Positions 16,391 to 25,596 of a stretch of DNA of 64,000 bases are shown here, piece after piece. The position numbers were made by a program, and so were the translations under genes. Each line of letters opens with the position of its first letter. Position 1 is the stretch's first letter. Origin of the DNA: Clostridium sp. AT4 (GTDB lineage Bacteria > Bacillota > Clostridia > Lachnospirales > Lachnospiraceae). The notes below the pieces were generated by a model. That model did not search any database. It saw nothing but the letters and a program-made list of their open reading frames with translations, and had not been told where the DNA came from. The DNA lies in NCBI RefSeq assembly GCF_001517625.2, contig NZ_LN999827.1:143348-207347 (forward strand), written 5' to 3'.

Positions 16391-18044
16391 GCTTTACCTT
16401 CACCATACACCGCTTCCGATAAAATGCGATCCCATAACAGATCACGGTACTGTAATCCTCAGCAAATTCTTCCCCATACCGTCTGACATCAATCTGCTTT
16501 ATGGCTCTTTCACAGTCATAGGGCAGATCCTCCAGGCGGCGGGAATATTTTACCTCAAATACTGCAATCCTGTTTCCATCGTAGTCCTGAACTACAACAT
16601 CACTGCGGCCGTCTCCATGCTCTCTGTTTGATTTTACGATATATCCGGCACCGGCAAAAATCCCCGCCAGAAAAACATGGTAAAAATCTTCTTTGTAGTC
16701 ATGGTAGCTGATTGTTTTTCTAAGAAGCTTTGTCATCTCCTCTGTCAGCTTCTCTTCATCACGCTCCCATACTGCATGAAAAAGAGCCTTTCTTTCCCAT
16801 AAACGGGCACTGTCATGGAACCATTTTATCACAGTATCTTCAAAAATTTCACGAATCTCCAGATTGGGAATCCATAAATTCCATTCCTGGCGTCCCTCCT
16901 CTTTTTCAGTTCCTGTAAGATATCCCGTTAAATACAGAATACTCCAAAGATTTTCTGCAGATGCATGAAGATAATCATAAGTAAGATCTTCCTCTATTTT
17001 CTGAGAAATTTTGTCTCCTGAAAGCAAGATTTCAAATTGTTTTATAGTATCATTTTCTGCCTGATCAATAAAAGAACGGATAATAGCATTGTCGCTTGTA
17101 TTGCGCCAATAGCTCCTGGGCATAGCCTGAGGATCCAGGCATAATGCATTTATATGGTTCATCACATCCCAGGGCGAGTACACATCTATGCTTCCAAAAC
17201 GATATCCATCATACCAGTTTTTGATTTCCTGACTATGAGAAGTATTTTGAGTATCTGCAAGAATCCTGTCTACTTCTTCCTGCGTAAAGCCAAAAAATTC
17301 ATCCAGACGATTATCCGATATTGTATCTGTAATAAAGTTATTTGTTCCCGTAAAAATGCTTTCCTTGGCAATCCGAAGACAGCCTGTCACAACCGCCAGA
17401 TGCAGGAAGGAATTATCCTTCAGAGCCTGAAGAATACCGCGGATCACATACAGCATTTCCTCATAATATCCCTTATCACTGGCCTTAGCAAGAGGCACAT
17501 CATACTCATCTATCAGCAGAATCACCGTTTTTCCATAATATTGTCCCAACAGCCTTGTAAGAAATAGAAGACTGTTTTTAATTTCTTCCCCAGAAGCCTT
17601 TTTTCCTGCAATACGATCAAATATTTCTCGATCATATACCATCATTTCAGGGTTTTCCAGTAAGTAGATATGCTGCTTATAAAGCTCTGCGATCACAGCC
17701 TCTATCATGGAATAGGCATCCTTAAAACAGCTTCCGAATACAGATCTGAATGTCACATGGATGACCGGCCATTGGTTCATCCACGCCTCGCAAAGTTCCT
17801 TATTATCTGCTATTTTCAGCCCACTGAATATGGGGCGGCTGTCCTTTCTGATATCAAAAAATTCTGCCAGCATACTCATATTCATAGTTTTTCCAAACCG
17901 CCGGGGCCGGGTAATCAATGTAACCTTGATTCCCGGTGTTTTTAATAATTCCTCGATCAATCCTGTCTTATCAACATAATAGTAATTCCCTTTGCGGTAT
18001 TCTGCAAAGTCGGAGCTTCCTACTGAAATTTTAGGCCAGGCCAT
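16377..18044 (-). CDS. AAA-ATPase-like / DUF1703 PD-(D/E)XK nuclease family protein
   Basis: 555-aa protein of a family that is abundant and multi-copy in Lachnospiraceae and Bacteroidetes; its cellular role is unknown. The N-terminal AAA-ATPase-like domain has the P-loop TRPRRFGKTMNMSML near residue 46 and the Walker B VILLIDEYDVPLAKA near 175. The C-terminal DUF1703 domain carries nuclease-like residues, GRSDVVVQ and AVFEVKYSR, near 485-505. It converges on the SOD gene and overlaps its last 14 bases. No partner toxin, methylase or transposase is next to it, so a defence or mobile role is not supported here. Confidence 0.85.
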   Translation of the reverse strand: MAWPKISVGSSDFAEYRKGNYYYVDKTGLIEELLKTPGIKVTLITRPRRFGKTMNMSMLAEFFDIRKDSRPIFSGLKIADNKELCEAWMNQWPVIHVTFRSVFGSCFKDAYSMIEAVIAELYKQHIYLLENPEMMVYDREIFDRIAGKKASGEEIKNSLLFLTRLLGQYYGKTVILLIDEYDVPLAKASDKGYYEEMLYVIRGILQALKDNSFLHLAVVTGCLRIAKESIFTGTNNFITDTISDNRLDEFFGFTQEEVDRILADTQNTSHSQEIKNWYDGYRFGSIDVYSPWDVMNHINALCLDPQAMPRSYWRNTSDNAIIRSFIDQAENDTIKQFEILLSGDKISQKIEEDLTYDYLHASAENLWSILYLTGYLTGTEKEEGRQEWNLWIPNLEIREIFEDTVIKWFHDSARLWERKALFHAVWERDEEKLTEEMTKLLRKTISYHDYKEDFYHVFLAGIFAGAGYIVKSNREHGDGRSDVVVQDYDGNRIAVFEVKYSRRLEDLPYDCERAIKQIDVRRYGEEFAEDYSTVICYGIAFYRKRCMVKVKPTSP

Positions 18045-18077
18045 ACTTTCGATCCCCCTTTCTATCTCCCTATAAAT

Positions 18078-18122
18078 AAAAACCTGCCGACAAATGCCTT
18101 TACCTATGCATTTCCCAACAGG
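18078..18122 (-). terminator. Terminator of the Nudix gene
   Basis: On the minus strand CCTGTTGGGAAATGC pairs with GCATTTGTCGGCAGG (with small mismatches) and is followed by TTTTTATTT. It sits about 10 bases after the Nudix stop codon. Confidence 0.65.
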
Positions 18123-18132
18123 TCCTTATTCT

Positions 18133-18585
18133 CTAAAAATACTTCTTGCTTCCCCAAAGATTACTCTTCTTCAGATCCAGATATTCATTATAGGCCTTTT
18201 CAAGGATCTGCTTTTCATTGGAGAATTTCAGCAGATGGTAGGCTTCATAAAATTTGTAATATCCGGAATCCAGAAAGTACTCTTCCCGCTGTGGTTTGCT
18301 GTAATAGCTGTCGGCCATCATCAGATACCAATGTACATCCTTTTCCACAACATCCTGTGGGGTATTGAAGGTATACTGGCTTTTTCCGATATATTTGATG
18401 ATGGAGGCGCTGACCCCGGTTTCTTCCTTGACCTCTCGCAGCGCCGTTTCCTTATATTCCTCTCCAGCTTCTACGGTTCCTTTGGGAAGAACCCAGCCCT
18501 CGTACTTGTTTTTGTAATTCTTGTACAGCACCAGGATCTTTCCTCGAAATATAACCACACCGCCGCAGCTCGTTGCTTCAATCAT
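18133..18585 (-). CDS. Nudix hydrolase
   Basis: 150-aa cytoplasmic hydrolase for a nucleoside diphosphate linked to another group. The Nudix box is complete: GTVEAGEEYKETALREVKEETG at residues about 40-62, matching GX5EX7REUXEEXGU. The N-terminal strand CGGVVIFRGKILVLYKN is like diadenosine-polyphosphate hydrolases and small MutT homologues. An AGGAGG site precedes the ATG. It stands alone with its own terminator. The substrate is not predictable. Confidence 0.88.
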   Translation of the reverse strand: MIEATSCGGVVIFRGKILVLYKNYKNKYEGWVLPKGTVEAGEEYKETALREVKEETGVSASIIKYIGKSQYTFNTPQDVVEKDVHWYLMMADSYYSKPQREEYFLDSGYYKFYEAYHLLKFSNEKQILEKAYNEYLDLKKSNLWGSKKYF

Positions 18586-18691
18586 TGCAATCCCTCCTGG
18601 TTTTGGTGTGAACCTGGCTGCCCTGCGCAGCCGTGACTGGTTTTAGTATACAACGTTTGGAAGGGATATGCAAGAATTTTCACTTTCCCTG

Positions 18692-18949
18692 TTATATCTG
18701 TTCTAATACCTCCTGCAGGTCCAGCGTCTTCATTCCATTTTCAAGTTCAAAATAGGGCACTCCGATTTTTCCCTCTTTCTTTGGCCCGTCAAACAGAGCC
18801 TCCTCATCCCTGATCTTTAAAAATGCCTTCATTTCCGTCAGGCTGGCTGAGATATTTCTAAATTCCAGGTCTGCTCCCTTATCCTCCAGCTTGTAAATTG
18901 CATACAGTGTGTCTTTGCAGAGATGGGTTCCGTACATGATTACTTTCAT
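18692..18949 (-). CDS. Glutaredoxin-like protein with CxxT active site
   Basis: 85-aa thioredoxin-fold protein. The expected redox motif CPxC is replaced by CKDT at residues 11-14, so only one cysteine remains. The cis-proline turn is present (GVPYF), as is the FRNISASLTEMKAFLKIRD middle that matches the small clostridial glutaredoxin-related family. With one Cys it could work by a monothiol mechanism or have lost redox function. A GGAG site precedes the ATG. It is divergent from the marR operon across about 180 bases. Confidence 0.75.
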   Translation of the reverse strand: MKVIMYGTHLCKDTLYAIYKLEDKGADLEFRNISASLTEMKAFLKIRDEEALFDGPKKEGKIGVPYFELENGMKTLDLQEVLEQI

Positions 18950-19049
18950 TGTTGTGCTCCTTTTTATCTCATTTTTTCATAATGTAACAGCTGTCCTATT
19001 ATCTGTCAATAGTATCTGAAGGAGCAATACATCCCCGGCTAGTTCCCTC

Positions 19050-19102
19050 TTGACAAAATCCGCTTTCGGATTTATACTCTCCTATACAAAAACCGAAATC
19101 GG
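19050..19102 (+). promoter_or_regulatory. marR-ABC promoter with two matching operators
   Basis: TTGACA (19050-19055) and TATACT (19073-19078) are 17 bases apart. The spacer is a dyad, AAATCCG-CTTT-CGGATTT (19056-19073). A second site, AAAACCG-AAAT-CGGATTA, lies at 19089-19106, with its centre 33 bases downstream of the first, about three helical turns. Both share CCG-N4-CGG. Binding of the downstream MarR protein would block polymerase, giving autorepression relieved by a ligand. Confidence 0.7.
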
Positions 19103-19130
19103 ATTATCAATTTGTAAAGGAGACTCAGCC

Positions 19131-19625
19131 ATGTGCAGCAGCCATACCGCAAAAGAATTAAATCTTAAATTTAACCAGTTATACCGCCGTCAGTGCAATC
19201 TCTACCACACCTATGCAGCGGCCTGTCATCTTTCTGATACTGCATTTTCCATTCTTTACTGCCTCTGTGAAACAGAAGCAGATGAACATACCACACCATT
19301 TACTCAGCACGAGCTGGCTGAACTTTGCAGCCTGCCCCGCCAGACAGTGAACTCTGCCATCAGTGGTCTGGTAAAAAATGGATATGTAAGTCTGGAGCAG
19401 TTAGCCGGAGCCGGCAATACCAAGGCAGTATACCTGACAGAAAAAGGGACTCAGCTCTGCCGGCAGATTGTAATCCCCCTGATTGAGGCGGAGCAGCATT
19501 CTCTGGCACAGATGACCGCAGAAGAGGTAGAGCTGTGCCTGAAGCTGTCTGTCCGCCAGTTAGACTTGTTTGAGGAGGAGCTGGCTTTAATCCTTCCGAA
19601 AAAGGAACACCCCTCCGGGGAATAA
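19131..19625 (+). CDS. MarR-family transcriptional regulator
   Basis: 164-aa winged-helix repressor. The central domain carries FTQHELAELCSLPRQTVNSAISGLVKNGYVS, a recognisable MarR helix-turn-helix, followed by the wing (AGAGNTKAVYLTEKG). The first ATG at 19050 lies inside the promoter, so the start at 19131, which has an AAAGGAG site, is used. It is the first gene of an operon with two ABC exporter half-transporters, 16 bases upstream of the first. Control of drug or metabolite efflux by direct repression at the CCG-N4-CGG sites is inferred. Confidence 0.9.
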   Translation: MCSSHTAKELNLKFNQLYRRQCNLYHTYAAACHLSDTAFSILYCLCETEADEHTTPFTQHELAELCSLPRQTVNSAISGLVKNGYVSLEQLAGAGNTKAVYLTEKGTQLCRQIVIPLIEAEQHSLAQMTAEEVELCLKLSVRQLDLFEEELALILPKKEHPSGE

Positions 19626-19641
19626 AGGAGAATTTGACATC

Positions 19642-21414
19642 ATGCAATATTTTATACGATTTCTGAAACCTTACCGAATGACCTGTGTCCTGATATTCTT
19701 TACCGTGCTTTTAGATGTGGCCGGAGCCCTTCTGGTGCCTACGGTAACCGCCAAAATGTTAAATCTTGCCGCAGCAGGCGCAGGGCTTATGCCGATCCTT
19801 CACGAGGGTCTTATCATGCTGGCTATCTCCCTGATGGCCGGTTTCGGCGCTTTGTGGGGAAGCTTTCTCTGTGCGCGCCTGTCTGCCAGGCTGGGCCGGG
19901 ACATGCGTGTGGCTGTCTATGAAAAAAGCCTGAGTTTTTCCGCAGCGGATTTTGAGCGGTTCGGAACAGCTTCTATGGTAACCAGAACTTTAAATGACAT
20001 TAACTCTATCCAGACTGCCTTTGTCATGTGTATCCAGATGGTTCTTCCGGTTCCGATCATGTGTATCCTGGGCATCATTTTTGCTTTTCGGATCCATCCT
20101 TCTATGGGATATCTGGTTACAGCCGTAGTAATTTTTCTGCTGACAGCAGGCTTCTTTATTATCCGCAGGGCGGCCCCTATCTTTGAACGGCTTCAGCGGT
20201 TTTTAGACCGGGTGAATACGGTTCTCAGAGAAACAATCACCGGTGTGCGCGTGATCCGGGCCTTTGGAAAGGAACACCATGAAGCGGGACGGTTAAACCG
20301 TACCTTTTCTGATTATGCTGATTCTGCCATCCGGGCCAACCGGCTCTTTGCAGCACTGGACAGCATTGCCAATGTATCCATCAACCTGACGGTCGTTGCA
20401 ATCCTGTATATAGGCGGCAATCTAACCGGAGCCGGGGCCATGGAAATCGGCGGCATTACGGCTGTGACCGAATATGCGATCTGGATCCTGTTCTATATCA
20501 TGATGGCCCAGATGGTTATCATTATGGTACCCAGAGCCCTGGTGTGTATTGAGCGAATGGCTGAGATCCTGTCACTGGAACCGGAGATACAGGATAAGCT
20601 TCCGGTTCCGGCTGAAACTGAAATCGTGAAACCTGATCCCCATACATCTGAGGCACTTGATTTTGGGGGCGCTGCCTCCTCCCACGCTCTCCTGTCCTTT
20701 GACGACGTTACCTTCCGCTTCCCAGATGCGGATGAGAATACCTTAAGTCATCTGGCCTTTCAATGTGAGAAAGGCACTACAACTGCCATTATCGGCGGTA
20801 CGGGAAGCGGAAAATCCACCATTGCAAAGTTGATTCTGCGCTTTCACGATGTTACCTCCGGACGGATTTGTCTGGATGGAACCGATATCCGGGAACTTCC
20901 CCAGAAAAAGCTTCGTGACGCAGTATCTTATGTACCCCAGAAAGCCTGGCTCTTTTCCGGCACCATTGAAGAAAACCTGCGGTATGGAAATCCCAACGCC
21001 TCGGAGGCGGAGCTGCGGACAGCTCTGGATACAGCTCAGGCGGGCTTTGTATATGACCTGCCGGATGGCCTGGCTTCCCATACAGCTCAGGGGGGCACGA
21101 ATTTTTCAGGCGGACAGAAGCAGCGCCTTTCCATCGCCAGGGCACTGGCAAAAAAAGCCGCTGTTTATATCTTTGACGACAGTTTTTCCGCTCTGGACGC
21201 AAAGACAGATGCAGCTCTCCGCCATGCTTTAAAGGATGCCACGAAAGATGCGGCTGTCATCATCATCGCCCAGCGTGTAAGCACCATTCTTCACGCGGAC
21301 CAGATCCTGGTGCTGGATGACGGGAAAATCGCAGGACTGGGCACTCATTCCTGGCTTTTGGAGCACTGTCCGGTATATAAGGATATTGTGCGTTCCCAGC
21401 TTCGTGACGCCTGA
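19642..21414 (+). CDS. ABC exporter half-transporter, degenerate ATP site
   Basis: 590-aa protein with an N-terminal six-helix exporter domain (about 1-310) and a C-terminal nucleotide-binding domain. Walker A is GGTGSGKST, the signature FSGGQKQRLS is intact, and Walker B reads VYIFDDSFSALD. There the catalytic Glu is replaced by Asp. In heterodimeric type IV exporters such as BmrCD this marks the subunit that supplies the non-hydrolytic site. An unusual linker of about 35 residues (near 315-350) joins the two domains. It pairs with the next gene to form a multidrug or peptide exporter in the cytoplasmic membrane. The substrate is unknown. Confidence 0.92.
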   Translation: MQYFIRFLKPYRMTCVLIFFTVLLDVAGALLVPTVTAKMLNLAAAGAGLMPILHEGLIMLAISLMAGFGALWGSFLCARLSARLGRDMRVAVYEKSLSFSAADFERFGTASMVTRTLNDINSIQTAFVMCIQMVLPVPIMCILGIIFAFRIHPSMGYLVTAVVIFLLTAGFFIIRRAAPIFERLQRFLDRVNTVLRETITGVRVIRAFGKEHHEAGRLNRTFSDYADSAIRANRLFAALDSIANVSINLTVVAILYIGGNLTGAGAMEIGGITAVTEYAIWILFYIMMAQMVIIMVPRALVCIERMAEILSLEPEIQDKLPVPAETEIVKPDPHTSEALDFGGAASSHALLSFDDVTFRFPDADENTLSHLAFQCEKGTTTAIIGGTGSGKSTIAKLILRFHDVTSGRICLDGTDIRELPQKKLRDAVSYVPQKAWLFSGTIEENLRYGNPNASEAELRTALDTAQAGFVYDLPDGLASHTAQGGTNFSGGQKQRLSIARALAKKAAVYIFDDSFSALDAKTDAALRHALKDATKDAAVIIIAQRVSTILHADQILVLDDGKIAGLGTHSWLLEHCPVYKDIVRSQLRDA

Positions 21415-21448
21415 TTTTGTCATATTTTAAGGGAGGTTCATTGATTTT

Positions 21449-23257
21449 ATGGAAAATGACCAGAATTATTTTGATACAGAAGTATTTGAAGCAAAGCATA
21501 TGAAAAAGACCATTCTGCGCTTTATCCGCTCTATGGGGAAGCAGAAATGGAGACTGACCGTTGTATTTATCTGTATTGCCTTTTATACCTATTTTACGGT
21601 CATGGCGCCCTTATACAGTGCAGATGTGGTAGACCTGATCTGGAACCAGATGAAGGAGGCAATGCAGACCGGACAGCATTTTCAGATCACCTGGGAGTTT
21701 GGCGGAAGGCAGCTTTTCTCCCTTCTTCTCATGTTTTTAGCCTGCGGTATCTTCTATTCCCTCCAAAGCTTTCTTATGGCAAACTTTGCAGAAAAATTGA
21801 ATCTGCAGCTGCGGGGGGAGATCAGTGAGAAGTTAAACCGTCTTCCCTTGTCCTACTTTGACCGCCAGCAGCCGGGAGCCATCATGAGCCGGGCCACCAA
21901 TGACCTCGAAAAAATGTCCGAGGCTCTTCAAACGGGACTTCTGCGCCTGTTTATGGCTGTTGGAACCATCCTGGGTTCTCTTTCTATCATGGCTTACTTT
22001 GACGGATTCCTCACTGCGATCTTTTTGTTCTTCACCGCAATTTCCCTGCTGGCAGCCAAAGCCGCTTCACAAAAGACCCTGCGCTATGCGGCCAGACGCC
22101 AGGACTGCACGGGAAAACTCAACAGCCTTATCGAAGAATCATACAGCGGCCGTATGCTGATCAAAGCCTTTAACCGGGAAGAGGAAAGTCTGGCCCAGAT
22201 CCACCAGGCCGCTGTGGAGCTGGCAGACGCTTCCGAAAAAACAGATTGGATCATCAATGCCATTAACCCCGGAATCCGCGTTATCAACCGGTTCGGACAG
22301 GTTGCTGTGGCTGTTTTAGGAGGTGTTATGCTCTTAAAGGGCCACCTGACCCCGGGACGGTTCCAGGCGTTCTTCCAGTATGCCAATCAGGCCGGAGAAC
22401 CCATTACCGAGCTGTCCTATATGATCAATTCCCTCCAGTCTGCCCTTGCATCGGTGGAACGGGTCTATGAGCTGCTGGACGAAGAAGAAATCCTACCGGA
22501 TCCTGAGCATCCGGCCTGTCTTCCCGCCCCAAAGGGTCATGTGGACTTCTCTCATATCCGTTTCGGCTACACTCCGGAGCGCACCCTCATGTCTGATATC
22601 AGCTTTTCCGTAAAAGAAGGGCAGAAAATCGCTATCGTAGGCGCTACGGGTGCGGGAAAAACCACGCTGATCAATCTGCTGATGCGTTTCTATGAAATCG
22701 GCGGCGGAACCATTTTACTGGACGGCGTAGACACCCGCTCTTTAAGCCGGGCCGGCCTTCGCCAGGCCTTCGGCATGGTACTGCAGGACACCTGGCTTTT
22801 TGAGGGGACCATTGCGGAAAATATTGCCTATGGAAAGCCGGATGCTTCCAGAGAAGAGATTATTGCTGCTGCAAAGGCAGCCAGAGCCGACTTTTTTATC
22901 CGTACGCTGCCTAAGGGATATGATACGGTTCTTGGAAGCGATGCGGAAACTATTTCCGCAGGACAGCGCCAGCTCCTTACCATCGCCAGGGTCATGCTCT
23001 GCGATCCTGCCATCCTGATCCTGGATGAGGCTACCTCTTCTGTGGATACCCGGACGGAAATGGAGATCAGCCTTGCCATGAACACACTGATGAAGGGCCG
23101 TACTTCTTTTGTGATCGCCCACCGTCTGTCTACCATTGTGGATGCGGATCTGATCCTGGTAATGCAGAATGGTACGATTATCGAGCAGGGGAATCACAAA
23201 CGCCTCCTGGAATCAGGAGGCGCTTATGCGGAACTGTATAACAGTCAGTTTGCTTAA
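21449..23257 (+). CDS. ABC exporter half-transporter, catalytic ATP site
   Basis: 602-aa partner of the preceding gene. The membrane domain covers residues about 25-330. The nucleotide domain has Walker A GATGAGKTT and Walker B LILDEATSSVD with the catalytic Glu present, but its signature is ISAGQRQ instead of LSGGQ. The two genes are complementary: this one offers the good Walker B and a weak signature, the previous one the reverse. One of the two ATP sites in the dimer is therefore fully functional and the other degenerate. A GGGAGG site lies upstream of the ATG, 34 bases after the previous stop. Confidence 0.92.
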   Translation: MENDQNYFDTEVFEAKHMKKTILRFIRSMGKQKWRLTVVFICIAFYTYFTVMAPLYSADVVDLIWNQMKEAMQTGQHFQITWEFGGRQLFSLLLMFLACGIFYSLQSFLMANFAEKLNLQLRGEISEKLNRLPLSYFDRQQPGAIMSRATNDLEKMSEALQTGLLRLFMAVGTILGSLSIMAYFDGFLTAIFLFFTAISLLAAKAASQKTLRYAARRQDCTGKLNSLIEESYSGRMLIKAFNREEESLAQIHQAAVELADASEKTDWIINAINPGIRVINRFGQVAVAVLGGVMLLKGHLTPGRFQAFFQYANQAGEPITELSYMINSLQSALASVERVYELLDEEEILPDPEHPACLPAPKGHVDFSHIRFGYTPERTLMSDISFSVKEGQKIAIVGATGAGKTTLINLLMRFYEIGGGTILLDGVDTRSLSRAGLRQAFGMVLQDTWLFEGTIAENIAYGKPDASREEIIAAAKAARADFFIRTLPKGYDTVLGSDAETISAGQRQLLTIARVMLCDPAILILDEATSSVDTRTEMEISLAMNTLMKGRTSFVIAHRLSTIVDADLILVMQNGTIIEQGNHKRLLESGGAYAELYNSQFA

Positions 23258-23262
23258 TTTAA

Positions 23263-25596
23263 TTACTGATTTAAACCATTAAATATCTTTTCAGCCGTAA
23301 TCGGAAGCTCTCTGATCCGGACGCCGACTGCATTGTATACTGCATTGGCAATGGCCGGGGACGGAGTATTGATTACGATCTCACCAATGGACTTGGCGCC
23401 AAAGGGGCCTGTCGGCTCATAGCTGCATTCCAGCTCTACCTGCACCCTGCCAATGTCCAGACGGGTGGGAAGCTTGTACTGCATCAGGGAATTCTCGCAG
23501 ACATGGCCGTTTTTCAGATAGGTTACATCCTCGTAAAGAGCCATTCCGATGCCCTGTACCAGTCCGCCCTCTGTCTGTACTCTTGCCAGATTTTCATTTA
23601 ACGGCGTACCGCAGTCAACGGCTGATACAAACTGGATCAGATCGATCTGTCCGGTTTCCATATCTACCTCTACTTCTGCCGCACCTGCCATGAACGGAGG
23701 CGGAGATACGGGAGATGTACAGGATTCGGTTGCCTGAAGTGCCTCGTTATTAAAGCACATAGCTCTGTTTCCGATATCCAGAAGAGAAATCTCATTTTCA
23801 AATCCTGAGCCTTCGGGCACCGGAGTGAGACGCTTTACGGATTTTCCGGTAAATTCCAGTTCATCCTCGCCGCAGCTTAAGTATTCTGCGGCCTTCTTTA
23901 TAATCTTTTTCTTTAAGGTCTCGCAGGTCTTAACCACTGCGTTTCCGGTCAGGTAGGCCGTACTGGAAGCATAGGAACCGGAGTCATAGGGAGAAATATC
24001 CGTATCTACGCCGTAGACAACGATATCATCCATCTCACAGTTCAGACACTCTGCCGCTACCTGCGCCAGGGTGGTATCGCAGCCCGTTCCCATATCGGAT
24101 GCACCGATGGTCATGGAATAAAAACCGTCATCATTTACCTTGATGGTTACAGAAGCCACATCTACCTTTGAAATAGATGAACCCTGCATAGCCATGGCAA
24201 TTCCTACGCCGCGGACCTTTCCATTTCCCATATCCTTTCTGGGATACTTCTCATCCCAGCCGATCATTTCCTTTACACGATCCACACAGCGGTCCAGCGT
24301 GCAGCTTTCTGCCGTTTCTCCGTAATATGCAGGCATTACCTGTCCTTCACGGATCATATTTTTTTCACGCAGCTTAACCGGATCCATATGAAGCTCTGCA
24401 GCCAGCTCGTCAATGGCAGACTCTACGGCAAAAATACCCTGGGTCGCACCATAGCCGCGGTATGCGCCTGCAGACATACGGTTGGTGTAGACTACATCAT
24501 AGGCAAAGCGGAAGGCCTTTGGAGTTCCGTACAGAGGAATAGATTTGTGTCCGGAAAGTCCTACGGTCGTCGGCCCGTGCTCGCCGTAAGCGCCTGTGTT
24601 GGACAGGGTGTAAACGTCGATTGCCTGTAAAATACCTTCGTCGTCGCAGCCTAATTTTACCTTTACTTCCATCTCATGGCGGGGAGAGGAAGCAATCTGG
24701 GACTCGTAGCGGCTGTAAACGATCTTTGCGGGCTTTCCTGTCTTCATGGTAACGATGGCAGGGTAAACCTCTGCGATTACAGTCTGCTTGGCTCCGAAGC
24801 CGCCGCCGATCCTGGGCTTGATCACACGGATCTTTGACTTTGGCACATCCAGCGCATGAGCCAGGATCCGGCGCACATGGAAGGTAACCTGGGTAGATGC
24901 GGTTACAACCAGTCTTCCGTAGATATCCATATAGGTGAAGGCCCGGAAGGTCTCCATCATGGCCTGCTGATTTGCCTTTGTATGGTAAACACGTTCAATT
25001 ACATGGCTGCTGCCTGCAAATGCGGCTTCCAGGTCTCCGGCCTCATCCTTACCACAGGCACAGAGATTGCGCATATTGTCAGCGCCAACGGGACAGAGGG
25101 CCTTCCAGTCCTCCTCAGGATGAACTAAAATATCTCCGTCCTTTGCATCATGCATATCAAGAACAGGCTCTAATACCTCATATTTTACCTTGATTAAACG
25201 CATGGCCCGGTCTACGCAGGCCTCATCCTCACCTGCTATAATAGCTACTGCATCGCCAACGAACCGCACTCTCTGATCCAGGATCAGACGGTCATAGGGA
25301 CTGGGCTCAGGATAGGTCTGTCCTGCCATGGTAAAGCGCTTCTTCGGCACATCCTTCCAAGTGAGGATACATTCGATTCCCTGTACCTTGGAGGCTACGC
25401 CGCAGTCGATCTCGCGGATCAGCGCATGGGCATAGGGGCTGCGCAGAACCTTTACGATCAGGCAGTCCTTCATGGCAAGGTCATCCGTATACACCGGCTT
25501 TCCCGTCACAAGAGCTTTCGCATCTCTCTTGATCAGGGGTGCGCCTACTACACGCAGTTTTTTGGCCTCAGCGGGCCGCTTCTGTGAATATGCCAT
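23263..25596 (-). CDS. xdhA: Molybdenum hydroxylase large subunit (xanthine dehydrogenase family)
   Basis: 777-aa molybdopterin-binding subunit. Family motifs are VGAPLIKRDAKALVTGKPVYTDD at the N-terminus, GGGFGAKQ near residue 270, AYRGYGATQG near 385, whose Arg corresponds to the substrate-binding Arg of xanthine dehydrogenase, and GPFGAKSIGE near 735 with the catalytic Glu. Substrate is probably a purine, but nicotinate or other heteroaromatic hydroxylases share these motifs. The ATG overlaps the stop of the iron-sulfur gene. It converges on the ABC exporter with only six bases between, so the two transcripts end face to face. Confidence 0.87.
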   Translation of the reverse strand: MAYSQKRPAEAKKLRVVGAPLIKRDAKALVTGKPVYTDDLAMKDCLIVKVLRSPYAHALIREIDCGVASKVQGIECILTWKDVPKKRFTMAGQTYPEPSPYDRLILDQRVRFVGDAVAIIAGEDEACVDRAMRLIKVKYEVLEPVLDMHDAKDGDILVHPEEDWKALCPVGADNMRNLCACGKDEAGDLEAAFAGSSHVIERVYHTKANQQAMMETFRAFTYMDIYGRLVVTASTQVTFHVRRILAHALDVPKSKIRVIKPRIGGGFGAKQTVIAEVYPAIVTMKTGKPAKIVYSRYESQIASSPRHEMEVKVKLGCDDEGILQAIDVYTLSNTGAYGEHGPTTVGLSGHKSIPLYGTPKAFRFAYDVVYTNRMSAGAYRGYGATQGIFAVESAIDELAAELHMDPVKLREKNMIREGQVMPAYYGETAESCTLDRCVDRVKEMIGWDEKYPRKDMGNGKVRGVGIAMAMQGSSISKVDVASVTIKVNDDGFYSMTIGASDMGTGCDTTLAQVAAECLNCEMDDIVVYGVDTDISPYDSGSYASSTAYLTGNAVVKTCETLKKKIIKKAAEYLSCGEDELEFTGKSVKRLTPVPEGSGFENEISLLDIGNRAMCFNNEALQATESCTSPVSPPPFMAGAAEVEVDMETGQIDLIQFVSAVDCGTPLNENLARVQTEGGLVQGIGMALYEDVTYLKNGHVCENSLMQYKLPTRLDIGRVQVELECSYEPTGPFGAKSIGEIVINTPSPAIANAVYNAVGVRIRELPITAEKIFNGLNQ

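Noticed and set aside
16377-18044. DUF1703 AAA/nuclease protein as a defence-island gene
   Set aside because: Neighbours are housekeeping or stress genes with no restriction, toxin or phage partner, and the family is multi-copy in this group.
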